From positions 1-64,000 of the forward strand of contig JAIRNF010000039.1 in assembly GCA_031258195.1 (NCBI GenBank): a stretch of DNA of 64,000 bases, written 5' to 3'. The stretch is from Prevotellaceae bacterium. Its GTDB lineage: Bacteria; Bacteroidota; Bacteroidia; Bacteroidales; UBA932. The notes beneath the pieces were generated by a model. It was given only the letters and a program-made list of their open reading frames with translations, ran no database searches and was not told where the DNA came from. A program made the position numbers and the translations under genes. The stretch's first letter is position 1; each line of letters begins with the position of its first letter. Positions 18,414 to 26,749 of this stretch are shown here, in pieces.

Positions 18414-18718
18414 GGTTCAAGCTAGCTTTAGGAAGATATTATCCATGAAAGCCGTCGCCGTCCGATGAAGAACAGGTAAACAAAAGCCGCGCGCGTTTCC
18501 GAGCGAAAAACGGGAGCCGCGGTCTTTTCCGCCTCGACGTCGAGGCGGAAAAGACCGCGGCGCTCGCCGGCGCCTCGCGTCCGGGCGTAAACGGATTTCA
18601 CAGTACGTTTCACTCGCGCGTCAACGAGCGCGAGCTTAGCGATAGCTGCTGAAACAAAAATATTTACCTGACTTTACCCGGAAACTTTAGAAAAGCTCCG
18701 CTAAAGTTATCTTGAACC
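18414..18718 (+). mobile_element. IS1595-family remnant (about 305 bp)
   Basis: It is bounded by inverted ends GGTTCAAGCTAGCTTTAGG (left, from 18414) and, read inward from the right, GGTTCAAGATAACTTTAGC (ending 18718). These match the ends of the 640-bp element at 49293-49932. Inside, the plus strand at 18522-18654 encodes LFRLDVEAEKTAALAGASRPGVNGFHSTFHSR, which corresponds to LFSLDVEAKEVAEFIGVSRP in the other copy. Only this fragment of the transposase is left, so it cannot move by itself. The GC-rich interior stands out against the AT-rich flanks. No clear target duplication. Confidence 0.8.
18516..18561. repeat. 46-bp perfect palindrome inside the IS remnant
   Basis: The two 23-base halves are exact inverse complements with no spacer; the centre is TCGACGTCGA. 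The right half is transposase coding sequence, and the left half is its inverted copy. This looks like a fold-back duplication at a deletion endpoint. Confidence 0.9.
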
Positions 18719-18806
18719 TTTTATTAAATGTATATATTTTTTTACGATTACTATATTATCAATGCAACTTTTTCCCTTTTCTTTCGTCTAAAGATATAGT
18801 TATGCC

Positions 18807-18814
18807 TATATTTG
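18807..18814 (+). promoter_or_regulatory. -7 element (TATATTTG) for the S41 protease gene
   Basis: A perfect TAnnTTTG whose transcription start would fall near 18821. That rules out an upstream TTG at 18812 as start codon and supports the ATG at 18851. Confidence 0.65.
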
Positions 18815-18850
18815 GCTAACGAATTACAAAACATTAAAAAGAATCACATT

Positions 18851-21800
18851 ATGAGAAAAATCTTCCTAGCCGCGCTTCTCGTAGTTCTTTCCGTAGGGCT
18901 CCGGGCGCAGGACACCCCCTTATGGCTACGCTACAGCGCCATCTCGCCAGACGGCACGCAGATAGCCTTTTCGTATAAGGGCGATATTTACAAAGTTTCG
19001 GCAACCGGCGGACGAGCCATGCAGCTAACCACCCATTCCGCACACGATACGCGCCCCGTATGGTCGCCCGATGGCGAGAGCATAGCCTTTGCCTCTAACA
19101 GAGAGGGCGGTTTCGACATATTCATCATGTCGGCAGCGGGCGGAGTACCTACACGCCTTACCTCCCATTCTGTTAACGAGTACCCCGTGGCGTTCCGTGA
19201 CCCCAACAGCGTACTTTATACGGCAGGTATTATGCAGGATGCCGGCGATGGAGAATTTCCGTCAGGACAGTTTACGCAGCTGTACGAAGTAAGTACAGCG
19301 GGCGGTCGTCCTGTACTATTCTCATCATATACCATGGAGGACATTGCGATTAACGCCGATGGTACAAAAATTCTCTATCACGATAAGAAGGGATTCGAAG
19401 ACCCTTGGCGTAAGCATCACCAGTCGTCTATTACCCGCGATATCTGGCTTTGCGACCTTAGCGGCGAAAGAAGTTACAAGAAGCTTTCCACATTCAGGGG
19501 CGAAGACCGCAACCCCGTATGGATGCCCGACGGCTCCGGCTACTACTACTTGAGCGAGCAGGATGGTTCGTTTAACGTTTATAAATCAGACCTTAGCGCC
19601 TCTTCTCCTGTAAAGGTAACCAGTTTCACAAAAAATCCCGTACGCTTTTTAACCATCAGCGAAAACGGTACGCTTTGCTTTACGTATGATGGCGAAATAT
19701 ATACCATGAAGGAGGGACAGCAACCCCAGAAGGTAAGCATACAGCTCGTTACCGACAATCAGGAGAACAAGCTGCGGTATATGAACTTTGCCAATGGTGT
19801 ACGCGAAATGTCGGTATCACTTAGCGGAAAAGAAGTCGTTTTTGTGGTTCGTGGCGATGTGTTTGTTGCATCTGTAGAATACGGAACGACACGCCGTATA
19901 ACCAACACGCCCGAGCAGGAACGTACGGCATCTTTCAGCCCCGACGGACGTTCTATTGTTTACGCTGCCGAGCGCAACGGACTGTGGAACATCTACCAGA
20001 CTACGCTTACCCGCGAAGATGATAAGTCGTTTGTATATGCGCAGGAGTTTAAAGAGGAGCAGCTGACCAGCTCTAACAACGCCTGTTTCGAGCCCGAGTA
20101 CTCGCCTGACGGAAAAGAGATTGCCTTTCTTGAAGGTCGTACCACACTTCGCGTACTGAATCTTGCCGGCAAAAACATCCGTACCGTGCTAGACGGTAAG
20201 TACAACTACTCGTACTCCGATGGCGACCAATGGTACCAATGGAGCCCCGACAGCAAGTGGTTCTTGGTTAACTATATCGATGTCGGCGGGTGGAATAACA
20301 AAGATGCGGCGTTGGTTAAAGCCGACGGAAGCGGCGAGATTACCAACCTTACCGAGAGCGGCTATTCTGACAACGCTCCCCGTTTTACGCAAGACGGAAA
20401 GGCAATGCTTTGGTTCTCCGACCGTGCCGGATACCGCAGCCACGGCAGCTGGGGAGCCTACTACGATGCCTATATCATGTTTTTTAACCGCGAAGCGTAC
20501 GATAAGTTCCGTATGACGAAGGAAGAGCTGGCTCAGTACGAAGAAAAGGAAAAGGAAGCCAAGAAAAACGAAAAGACTAAGGAAGACGATAGCAAGAAGA
20601 GCGGAAAGAAAGAGGACAAAAAGGCTGCGGATACCGCTAAAGACAAGAAGAAGGAGGTAGAGCCGCTGAAGTTCGAGCTGGAAAACCGGAAAGATATGGT
20701 TATCCGCCTTACCCCCAATTCGTCGTCACTGTCGGATGCCTACCTGAATAAGAAAGGCGATAAGCTGTACTACCTTACCCGCTTCGAAAAGGGCTACGAC
20801 CTTTGGGTGTACGACCTCAAGGAAAGATCGTCTAAAATTCTGGCTAAGAACGCCGGAGGCGGCAGCATTCAGACCGATAGCACCGAGAAAAATATTATTA
20901 TGCTCAGTGGCGGTCAAATTAAGAAGATAGATATGGATAAGGGTACCATTACCCCCGTGGAGATCAGCGCGCAGTTCGAGTACCGCCCCGAAGGCGAGCG
21001 CGAATATATCTTCAACCACACCTGGAAGCAAATTCTGGATAAGTTCTACGTTACCGACTTACACGGAACGGATTGGGATTTCTACAAAACAACCTACGCG
21101 CGCTTCTTGCCGCATATCAACAATAACTTCGACTTTGCCGATATGTTGAGCGAAATGCTGGGCGAACTTAACGGTTCGCATACAGGCGCAAGGTATATGG
21201 CACCTGGCAGTACAATGCCCACCGCAGCCTTGGGCGCATTCTTCGATAACGATTATACGGGCGAAGGTATCCGTGTAAAAGAAATTATTAACCAAGGTCC
21301 GCTTACCGCTGCAAATACTAAAATCGCTACAGGCGCTATTATCACAAAGATTGATGGACAACCCATAGAGGCAGGTAAAGATTTTTATCCGCTGCTTGCC
21401 GGTAAGGTTGGTAAAAAGGCGTTGGTTGCGTTTAAAACGTCTCCTACCGCAGCCGAACAGGAAGAATGGGTTAAGCCTATCTCGCTGGGCGAGCAAAATA
21501 ACCTGCTGTACAAACGTTGGGTAGAGCAACGCCGTGAGATGGTAGACAAGCTGTCGGGCGGACGTATTGGCTACGTGCACGTTCGTGGTATGAACAGCGA
21601 AAGCTTCCGTGAGGTTTACTCGGAACTGCTGGGACGTTGCCGTAATAAAGAGGCTGTAGTTGTTGACACCCGCCATAACGGTGGCGGATGGCTACACGAC
21701 GATCTGGCTACGCTGCTTAGCGGTAAAGAGTACCAACGCTTCGAACCACGCGGTCAGTATATCGGCAGCGACCCTTACAACAAGTGGCTAAAGCCGTCTA

Positions 21801-22114
21801 TCGTGCTGATGTGCGAAGATAACTACTCTAACGCTCACGGTTTCCCATGGCTATATAAGGAACTGGGTATAGGTAAGCTGGTTGGCGCTCCTGTAGCGGG
21901 AACCATGACGGCCGTTTGGTGGGAAAACCAGATCGACCAAAGTATTGTATTCGGTGTGCCGCAAGTAGCGGTAAAAGATACGCGGGGAAAATACCTCGAA
22001 AATCAAGAGCTATTCCCCGATATTGAGATATACAACGACCCGGCATCTGTTCTGAAGGGTAAAGATGCTCAGCTGGAGAAGGCGGTTGAAGTGTTGCTGT
22101 CCGATCTAAAGTAG
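18851..22114 (+). CDS. Tricorn-like S41 family serine protease
   Basis: About 1087 aa from ATG 18851, with signal peptide MRKIFLAALLVVLSVGLRAQ. The N-terminal half carries TolB/WD40-like propeller repeats (SPDGTQIAFSYKGDIY, SPDGESIAFASNREGG, SPDGRSIVYAAERNG and others). A Lys/Glu-rich low-complexity insert lies near residues 555-625. A PDZ-like region (EGIRVKEIINQGPL...GAIITKIDGQPIEAG) precedes the S41 catalytic domain (GRIGYVHVRGMNSESF, VVVDTRHNGGGW, then the nucleophile region EDNYSNAHGFPW). In tricorn-type enzymes this Ser acts with His and Glu to trim peptides. The nucleophile motif differs from the usual SxSDG form (SNAHG). It is probably periplasmic. Codons are richer in C/G than in the neighbours, as in highly expressed genes. 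A strong terminator follows. Confidence 0.88.
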   Translation: MRKIFLAALLVVLSVGLRAQDTPLWLRYSAISPDGTQIAFSYKGDIYKVSATGGRAMQLTTHSAHDTRPVWSPDGESIAFASNREGGFDIFIMSAAGGVPTRLTSHSVNEYPVAFRDPNSVLYTAGIMQDAGDGEFPSGQFTQLYEVSTAGGRPVLFSSYTMEDIAINADGTKILYHDKKGFEDPWRKHHQSSITRDIWLCDLSGERSYKKLSTFRGEDRNPVWMPDGSGYYYLSEQDGSFNVYKSDLSASSPVKVTSFTKNPVRFLTISENGTLCFTYDGEIYTMKEGQQPQKVSIQLVTDNQENKLRYMNFANGVREMSVSLSGKEVVFVVRGDVFVASVEYGTTRRITNTPEQERTASFSPDGRSIVYAAERNGLWNIYQTTLTREDDKSFVYAQEFKEEQLTSSNNACFEPEYSPDGKEIAFLEGRTTLRVLNLAGKNIRTVLDGKYNYSYSDGDQWYQWSPDSKWFLVNYIDVGGWNNKDAALVKADGSGEITNLTESGYSDNAPRFTQDGKAMLWFSDRAGYRSHGSWGAYYDAYIMFFNREAYDKFRMTKEELAQYEEKEKEAKKNEKTKEDDSKKSGKKEDKKAADTAKDKKKEVEPLKFELENRKDMVIRLTPNSSSLSDAYLNKKGDKLYYLTRFEKGYDLWVYDLKERSSKILAKNAGGGSIQTDSTEKNIIMLSGGQIKKIDMDKGTITPVEISAQFEYRPEGEREYIFNHTWKQILDKFYVTDLHGTDWDFYKTTYARFLPHINNNFDFADMLSEMLGELNGSHTGARYMAPGSTMPTAALGAFFDNDYTGEGIRVKEIINQGPLTAANTKIATGAIITKIDGQPIEAGKDFYPLLAGKVGKKALVAFKTSPTAAEQEEWVKPISLGEQNNLLYKRWVEQRREMVDKLSGGRIGYVHVRGMNSESFREVYSELLGRCRNKEAVVVDTRHNGGGWLHDDLATLLSGKEYQRFEPRGQYIGSDPYNKWLKPSIVLMCEDNYSNAHGFPWLYKELGIGKLVGAPVAGTMTAVWWENQIDQSIVFGVPQVAVKDTRGKYLENQELFPDIEIYNDPASVLKGKDAQLEKAVEVLLSDLK

Positions 22115-22132
22115 CTTACGCACTAACAAAAA

Positions 22133-22166
22133 AGAGAAGCCTCAAAATAGAGGCTTCTCTTTTTTT
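22133..22166 (+). terminator. Rho-independent terminator after the S41 gene
   Basis: An 11-bp perfect stem (AGAGAAGCCTC with GAGGCTTCTCT), a 6-base loop and a following run of T (22161-22166). It is one of the clearest terminators in the window. Confidence 0.92.
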
Positions 22167-22250
22167 GCCTATAGGCGATTTCATGTAAAAGGAAAGAAAT
22201 AACGTTTTTACCCGTCATGCCGAACGTAATAAAGACGCTGAAAAGAAACG

Positions 22251-22318
22251 CGTCATTCCGACCGTAGGGAGGAACCTGCCGAATAAAGAGCGGATTTCTC
22301 CCTACGGTCGAAATGACG
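22251..22318. repeat. Dispersed hairpin repeat
   Basis: The arms CGTCATTCCGACCGTAGGGA (from 22251) and TCCCTACGGTCGAAATGACG (ending 22318) pair with a few mismatches. A degraded half unit (GTCATGCCGAACGTAATAAAG) lies just left, at about 22213. The right arm is identical to that of the copy at 23368-23433. Confidence 0.85.
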
Positions 22319-22474
22319 ATGGGGCGGAATTATGTAAGATTTTTTTTTTGTTGAACTAACGAAGAGGAGATTGTTCGGTTTAGATTTAAACGAATAGCCG
22401 TACTAGCTGAGCCTGATAAGCCGCTTTATTAATTTATGCGCTGAATCAAGCTACTTTTTTACAGCAGCAGGCAG

Positions 22475-22937
22475 CTATTCAAAAATAAACATTTTGCCCA
22501 GATAAAAGCTTAATCCGAGGTAAATATTGTTCTTCTTCTCGGCTCCTAAAAACGTAGTATACTCCCCATCAAGGTATTTGTACGATGATACATTCACAGA
22601 TGCAAGCCTTGTTTTAAATCCTGCGCCAAAACCAAAATTGTTGCTGCCTATTTTCTTAAAGTCAGTATCAAAATAGTATCCCGCATCAACAAAAAAGTAT
22701 AGCCTCTGCCGCTTTGTAAATAACGGAACTTGCAGATTTGGCACAGCTGTTCTGAGATGAGGAAAAAAGGTATAATAACCGTTGGATGAAGCCTGCTTTT
22801 GTATTCTGGTACTTGGATTGATATACCAAAGTATTTTACTAAACAAGCTTTTTGTATAGCTAACGTGAGGCTGATAGGCATACTCCACTGCGTATCCCCG
22901 GCTATCGGAAGCATATGCCGCTAGTACAAAAAAACAT
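22475..22937 (-). pseudogene. Small outer-membrane barrel-like protein, frameshifted at A7/T7
   Basis: The body reads GYAVEYAYQPHVSYTKSLFSK...FFVDAGYYFDTDFKKIGSNNFGFGAGFK...NNIYLGLSFYLGKMFIFE, a beta-barrel-like pattern ending in an aromatic residue. In this frame there is no start codon. The ATG at 22937 is in another frame; dropping one base from a seven-T run (plus-strand A at 22928-22934) gives MFFVLAAYASDSRGYAVEYAY, a plausible signal peptide. So the gene is off by one base. It overlaps the end of the regulatory-like domain gene upstream by 17 bases. Confidence 0.6.
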
Positions 22938-23280
22938 GCGCGATATTACGGGAGTTACTTGTGATATAGCTTCGGCAATCCCCACAATCCATTTCAACGT
23001 TTATCAGCGTTCTACCGCCCACCGCTATCTCTTGCGTAGTGTGGCCGATAAAATAAACGACCAGTAGCGCATCCGGTTTCACGTTAATGGAGTAGTAGCC
23101 GTTCTCGTCTGTATGTACGGCAGACTCGCTATTACCCTTAACCATAACAGTTGCACCCCATACGACCGTTTTCTCGTACTTATCTATTACCTGTCCTGTA
23201 GCAGTTATGGCTTGGGTATATCCGAACAGGGGAATAAGGCGGGTACAAATAGCGATAAAGGTAACGGCTTTTACCTTCAT
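22921..23280 (-). CDS. Carboxypeptidase-regulatory-like domain protein
   Basis: 120 aa from ATG 23280 (MKVKAVTFIAICTRLIPLFGYTQA, a signal peptide); upstream in-frame codons are unlikely to be used. The mature part is a single beta-sandwich of the CarboxypepD_reg-like type (TGQVIDKYEKTVVWGATVMVKG...TDENGYYSINV...YFIGHTTQEIAV). Such domains usually sit at the N-terminus of TonB-dependent receptors, but here the protein ends shortly after. Followed by the frameshifted barrel gene. It may be a short stand-alone form, or the N-terminal piece of a broken larger protein. Confidence 0.65.
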   Translation of the reverse strand: MKVKAVTFIAICTRLIPLFGYTQAITATGQVIDKYEKTVVWGATVMVKGNSESAVHTDENGYYSINVKPDALLVVYFIGHTTQEIAVGGRTLINVEMDCGDCRSYITSNSRNIAHVFLY

Positions 23281-23367
23281 ATTTTCTATACTTAAGGTAA
23301 AGATAATAATTATACCTATACAGCAGCTTGTCGTTTCAAGCGAAGCCAAAGCTGACGAATAAAGAGT

Positions 23368-23433
23368 GTCACCCCGAGTATAATGAGGAGTCTAGCGAAT
23401 AAAGAGCGGATTTCTCCCTACGGTCGAAATGAC
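23368..23433. repeat. Dispersed hairpin repeat
   Basis: The left arm GTCACCCCGAGTATAATGAG is of the TAATGAGG subtype and the right arm CTCCCTACGGTCGAAATGAC of the CCCTACGG subtype, with GAATAAAGAG in the loop as in the 22251 copy. It lies downstream of the cupin gene. Confidence 0.8.
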
Positions 23434-23442
23434 GGTATATGT

Positions 23443-23905
23443 TTATTTGCTATCCCATTTCGGTTCGCATTCAACCCTTTCGCCGTCGGCAGTAGAGTAT
23501 TCTTCCAGCGAGTTTTCTTTAGACTGAATAACCATATATACCATAGGTACTCCGGAGGTATTTCGTAATCCGCGTTTACCTTGGGGCGCAATGCGTACAA
23601 CGCTTCCTTCGGTTATCGTAAAGCAGTCGCCGTCAACCTGAAAATCGCCCGAACCTTTTAGAAATACATACGTCTCTTCGTTCTTATTATGGATATGGAA
23701 ATATGGCAACTCTGTATGGGGGGGCTAGCGTTTGAAGCGATATTTCTGTTCCCGTAGCTTTGGTGGCTTCTTTTAAAAACACCTTCCCTTTTACCTCTTG
23801 TCCGCTTACAGCGTGTATAAGAGAGTGATCCGCCAGCCCGTCCAGGCTACCAAGATTGATAGCCGTGTAGGTTTTATTGTCTGATATAGCCGATATTTTC
23901 GTCAT
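23443..23905 (-). pseudogene. Cupin-domain protein, frameshifted in a C7 tract
   Basis: The N-terminal frame (MTKISAISDNKTYTAINLGS...EISLQTLAP) and the C-terminal frame (PYFHIHNKNEETYVFLKGSG...GSVVRIAPQGKRGLRN) join exactly if one C is removed from the seven-C run (plus-strand G at 23718-23724), giving LAPHTELPYFHIHNKNEE. The joined ~154-aa product has a complete cupin motif 1 (HIHNKNEETYVFLKG) and motif 2 region. Read as written, translation ends soon after the tract. The start is 1 base after the stop of the upstream DUF6051 gene. The change could be a mutation, a sequencing slip, or a switchable tract. Confidence 0.75.
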
Positions 23906-23906
23906 A

Positions 23907-25130
23907 TTATGCCACTAAAAACTTACAAATAAATTCGAACACGCTATTAAACGCTTCGTCTGTTTCTTTTCTTAATTTTTCGATGGCAGGAAACGGGTCT
24001 TCGTGCTTATACTTATACGAAAAGTCGAGCATATCCACTTTTATCGGAATGTCGCGATACTTACCCTGTAGCGTATTAATAATTTCGTAAGGCGGTATAA
24101 CCGTATCCTGCTTTAGCCCGATAGCCATTATCTGGCTGCTAAGCTTACGAAAAGCATTCTCGCGCAACTCGCTGCTTACCTTGTAGTCGAGCATAGCCCT
24201 AAAGACTACTCCTTCTATATGGTCGCCGTTTAGGTAGTGGTTCAGGCGGGCATCTTTTTTCAAATGGCTTTCTAAATGCTCTACCAAAAACGAGTATAGA
24301 ACGACATTTGCCTCGCTATCTAAGATAAACTTAGTAACAGGAGAGAATCGGTTAAATACGGGACCGCCGCAGAACATACACAGCTTACTGTTGTCAAAGT
24401 AACCCTTATAGTTGCTGATAACAAGTATTTGCGATAGAAAAGCTCCGATAGAATAGGCAAAGAAGTCGTAATGAGCGTCGGGTGTAATCATCGGGTGATT
24501 TCCCGCTTTAAAGTCTTCTATAAAATCGAGAATATCGTAGTATGTCTGTAAGCCCGACCATACAAAGCGTTGAGGCTTTTCGTGCAAGCGTTTGCTTATG
24601 GCAACGTTAGACAGCGACGATGCTATAACATTCGGAAGAACTTCTCTTCTCTGCGAGCTGGCTTGGTACATTAGCCTTGAATCGCTCCACCCTTTAGGGG
24701 TACGGTTCATATGAAATCCTAGCGGAAATAGTACCACCGTTTTTCCTGTTCTATCTACTATCGCTTTAGCCCAAGTGTAGTATTTATCCCAGTCTTTTTC
24801 GTTTAAACCATGCAGAAGCATCACAACTTCTTTAGCTTTTTCGGTTTGTCCGACAGGAGAAAAAACATGGTAGCGAAAAATAATGTTATCCTGTATCAAC
24901 GCATCGGGCACATCCAATATGCCGCTAACCATATCTACGTGGTTTGCCGAATGGTATGGTTCTTCTGTAGAGAAGTCGTGTTCTGTACATGAGTAGGTGT
25001 CTGCTCCCGGAAGAATGTAAGCGTTCTTAGACCTAAATGTGTAGCTGCGTACGGCTATGCTTCCGACAGCAATGTAATCATCGTCAAAATTCAACTTTTC
25101 TTTTAACAGGTTATGATCGTCAATGTACAT
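23907..25130 (-). CDS. DUF6051 / alpha-beta hydrolase-like protein
   Basis: 407 aa from ATG 25130 (MYIDDHNLLKEKLNFDDDY), chosen because a TAnnTTTG element at 25181-25188 would start transcription near 25174, downstream of the longer frame's start. VVMLLHGLNEKDWDKYYTW (oxyanion-side HG motif), then YDFFAYSIGAFLSQIL (serine nucleophile elbow variant YSIGA), and a late GLKQDTVIPPYEI (acid) fit an alpha/beta hydrolase fold. No signal peptide in the chosen form. The substrate is unknown. The frameshifted cupin gene follows after 1 base, so they were one operon. Confidence 0.75.
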   Translation of the reverse strand: MYIDDHNLLKEKLNFDDDYIAVGSIAVRSYTFRSKNAYILPGADTYSCTEHDFSTEEPYHSANHVDMVSGILDVPDALIQDNIIFRYHVFSPVGQTEKAKEVVMLLHGLNEKDWDKYYTWAKAIVDRTGKTVVLFPLGFHMNRTPKGWSDSRLMYQASSQRREVLPNVIASSLSNVAISKRLHEKPQRFVWSGLQTYYDILDFIEDFKAGNHPMITPDAHYDFFAYSIGAFLSQILVISNYKGYFDNSKLCMFCGGPVFNRFSPVTKFILDSEANVVLYSFLVEHLESHLKKDARLNHYLNGDHIEGVVFRAMLDYKVSSELRENAFRKLSSQIMAIGLKQDTVIPPYEIINTLQGKYRDIPIKVDMLDFSYKYKHEDPFPAIEKLRKETDEAFNSVFEFICKFLVA

Positions 25131-25180
25131 TGTAAACGAATTAACAGTTAGTAAAAATGGGTAAGATGCGAGGCTATATG

Positions 25181-25188
25181 CAAAATTA
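25181..25188 (-). promoter_or_regulatory. -7 element (TAATTTTG) for the DUF6051-cupin operon
   Basis: CAAAATTA on the plus strand is TAnnTTTG on the minus strand, about 50 bases before the ATG at 25130. It decides the start of that gene. Confidence 0.55.
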
Positions 25189-25346
25189 GTACGGATGTTA
25201 TAAAAAATGTAAGCCATAAATATGTTAGACAGCTATTGTTTTAGCGAACTATTTACTACCTTTATTTTGTAAAGATACTTATACCTTGTTATAGGTACTG
25301 TTATTTATTACTTTATTTACAATAAACAACCTTAAAGACCAACCTG

Positions 25347-25793
25347 ATGAACCACCAACAATTTACAATCAGCAAGCCTAATCCGTCGGACTATAACGAA
25401 TTGACGGCTGTTTGGGAGGCATCCGTGCGGGCAACCCATCACTTCTTATCCGAGAGCGATTTTTATAAGCTTAAACCTTTAGTGAGAAACGAATACCTAA
25501 AAAATGTAGAGCTATGCTGTATTAGAGATGAGAAGAAAAATATCGCTGCTTTTATAGGACTATCAAATGATAAGGTGGAAATGCTCTTTGTACGTCCCGA
25601 CACCAGAGGAATGGGATTGGGTAAGCAGCTGCTTACCTATGCTATAAATTTTAAACGTATAAAATATGTAGATGTGAACGAGCAAAATACGCAGGCGTTA
25701 GCTTTTTACGAACATTACGGATTTAAATTCGTTAGTCGCGATGCCGTAGATGCAATGGGTAAACCATACCCTATTGTTCATCTATCGTTATAG
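25347..25793 (+). CDS. GNAT family N-acetyltransferase
   Basis: 148 aa. The acetyl-CoA loop is VRPDTRGMGLGKQLL (about residues 80-94; motif R/QxxGxG/A), preceded by the beta4 strand VEMLFV and followed by LAFYEHYGFKFVSR near the C-terminus. The N-terminus (VWEASVRATHHFLSESDFYKL) is typical of the YjaB/PA2271-like subgroup. The substrate cannot be predicted. The next gene begins 9 bases after the stop. Confidence 0.88.
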   Translation: MNHQQFTISKPNPSDYNELTAVWEASVRATHHFLSESDFYKLKPLVRNEYLKNVELCCIRDEKKNIAAFIGLSNDKVEMLFVRPDTRGMGLGKQLLTYAINFKRIKYVDVNEQNTQALAFYEHYGFKFVSRDAVDAMGKPYPIVHLSL

Positions 25794-25802
25794 GTTAAAG
25801 CA

Positions 25803-26231
25803 ATGAACAACGAATTACACTTATTAAGCGAAAGCGCCGTTTGGATTACAGAGTCGGAATTTACAGATTTAGCCAAAAATCGTTCTGCAGGCAATGGAGA
25901 ATCACATATAAAGGTCGATGGACAGAGGCTTACAAATACCAGCTGGGTAGAAATGGCGGATGGTAGCCGGATTTCTAACACATATTCTATCGAAAAAATT
26001 CAAGATAACCTCTACCGTTACAATTCGTCTAGTCCGGCATTAGGCATACAAGCAAGTACTTTTATTACCGATAAAAGCTGTGTTTACTCTAAGTTTGCTG
26101 TAAAGAACACCCGGTTAAACGGTTTCGAAGTCATAATACGTAACGGAAATACCCGCCATGCTCATGGGGCTCTCTACAATGGCGACGAGCTGATTAATAC
26201 ATGGGTAGCCACTATGCGTAAGACGGAATAA
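25803..26231 (+). CDS. Hypothetical protein, operon partner of the GNAT gene
   Basis: 142 aa, no signal peptide and no recognised domain. Alternating polar/hydrophobic segments (YSIEKIQDNLYRYNSSSPALGIQASTF...SKFAVKNTRLNGFEVIIRNGNTRHAH) suggest an all-beta, lipocalin-like or DUF-type barrel, which is only an impression. It ends in the stem of the composite hairpin at 26231-26373. Confidence 0.65.
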   Translation: MNNELHLLSESAVWITESEFTDLAKNRSAGNGESHIKVDGQRLTNTSWVEMADGSRISNTYSIEKIQDNLYRYNSSSPALGIQASTFITDKSCVYSKFAVKNTRLNGFEVIIRNGNTRHAHGALYNGDELINTWVATMRKTE

Positions 26232-26373
26232 AAAAGGGCGTGTCGGAAACCCAGCTATTCGTCATATCGAACGTAGTGAGACATCTCCTGATTTAGCGTA
26301 CCGCTGTTTTTCAGGAGATTCCTCCCGCTGGTCGGAATGACGATTTAAGCTAGGTTTCCGACACGTCCTTTTT
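26231..26373. repeat. Composite hairpin: terminator arms enclosing a dispersed repeat
   Basis: Outer arms of 26 bases (AAAAAGGGCGTGTCGGAAAC... and its inverse near 26348-26373) pair with two mismatches and end in a T run on either strand, acting as a bidirectional terminator between converging genes. A unit of the dispersed hairpin (CGTCATATCGAACGTAGTGA...GGTCGGAATGACG) occupies the loop at about 26260-26342. Confidence 0.85.
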
Positions 26374-26392
26374 ATATAAGCCATATCTGCTC

Positions 26393-26641
26393 TTACTTCG
26401 CTTTATTAGTCTTAAATAGCGATAGTACCCATAGCAGTACAACAGCCATAAGCAAAACGCCCCATATATTATTTGCGCTAACGCCCAGAAAGCCGTATAT
26501 CCAGCCGCCGATAAAGCTACCTGCAATACCAACTAAAATGTTGATGACTATACCAAAACTCCTTCCGCGCATTAGCGCCCCTGCAATCGCACCTGCCGCA
26601 AGACCGATAAGGAGTACCCATAAAATACTAATTCCTTCCAT
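26393..26641 (-). CDS. GlsB/YeaQ/YmgE family small membrane protein
   Basis: 82 aa with three hydrophobic segments. The sequence ILWVLLIGLAAGAIAGALMRGRSFGIVINILVGIAGSFIGG(W) has the paired glycine-rich helices of the transglycosylase-associated/GlsB stress family. The family is stress-induced in several bacteria, with an unproven role in the membrane. It is monocistronic and convergent with the 142-aa gene. Confidence 0.9.
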   Translation of the reverse strand: MEGISILWVLLIGLAAGAIAGALMRGRSFGIVINILVGIAGSFIGGWIYGFLGVSANNIWGVLLMAVVLLWVLSLFKTNKAK

Positions 26642-26749
26642 ATTAATTTAATTTAGCTTAGTTAATTATACTATATTGCTATTTATTCTGTACTTTTGAC
26701 AATAATAATTGCGGCACAACTTTCCTCATAATCCCTAAAATTCTTGTAT

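Noticed and set aside
18428..18613. Minus-strand frame of 61 codons in the IS remnant.
   Set aside because: It is the reverse of transposase sequence and includes the palindrome. The true reading is on the plus strand.
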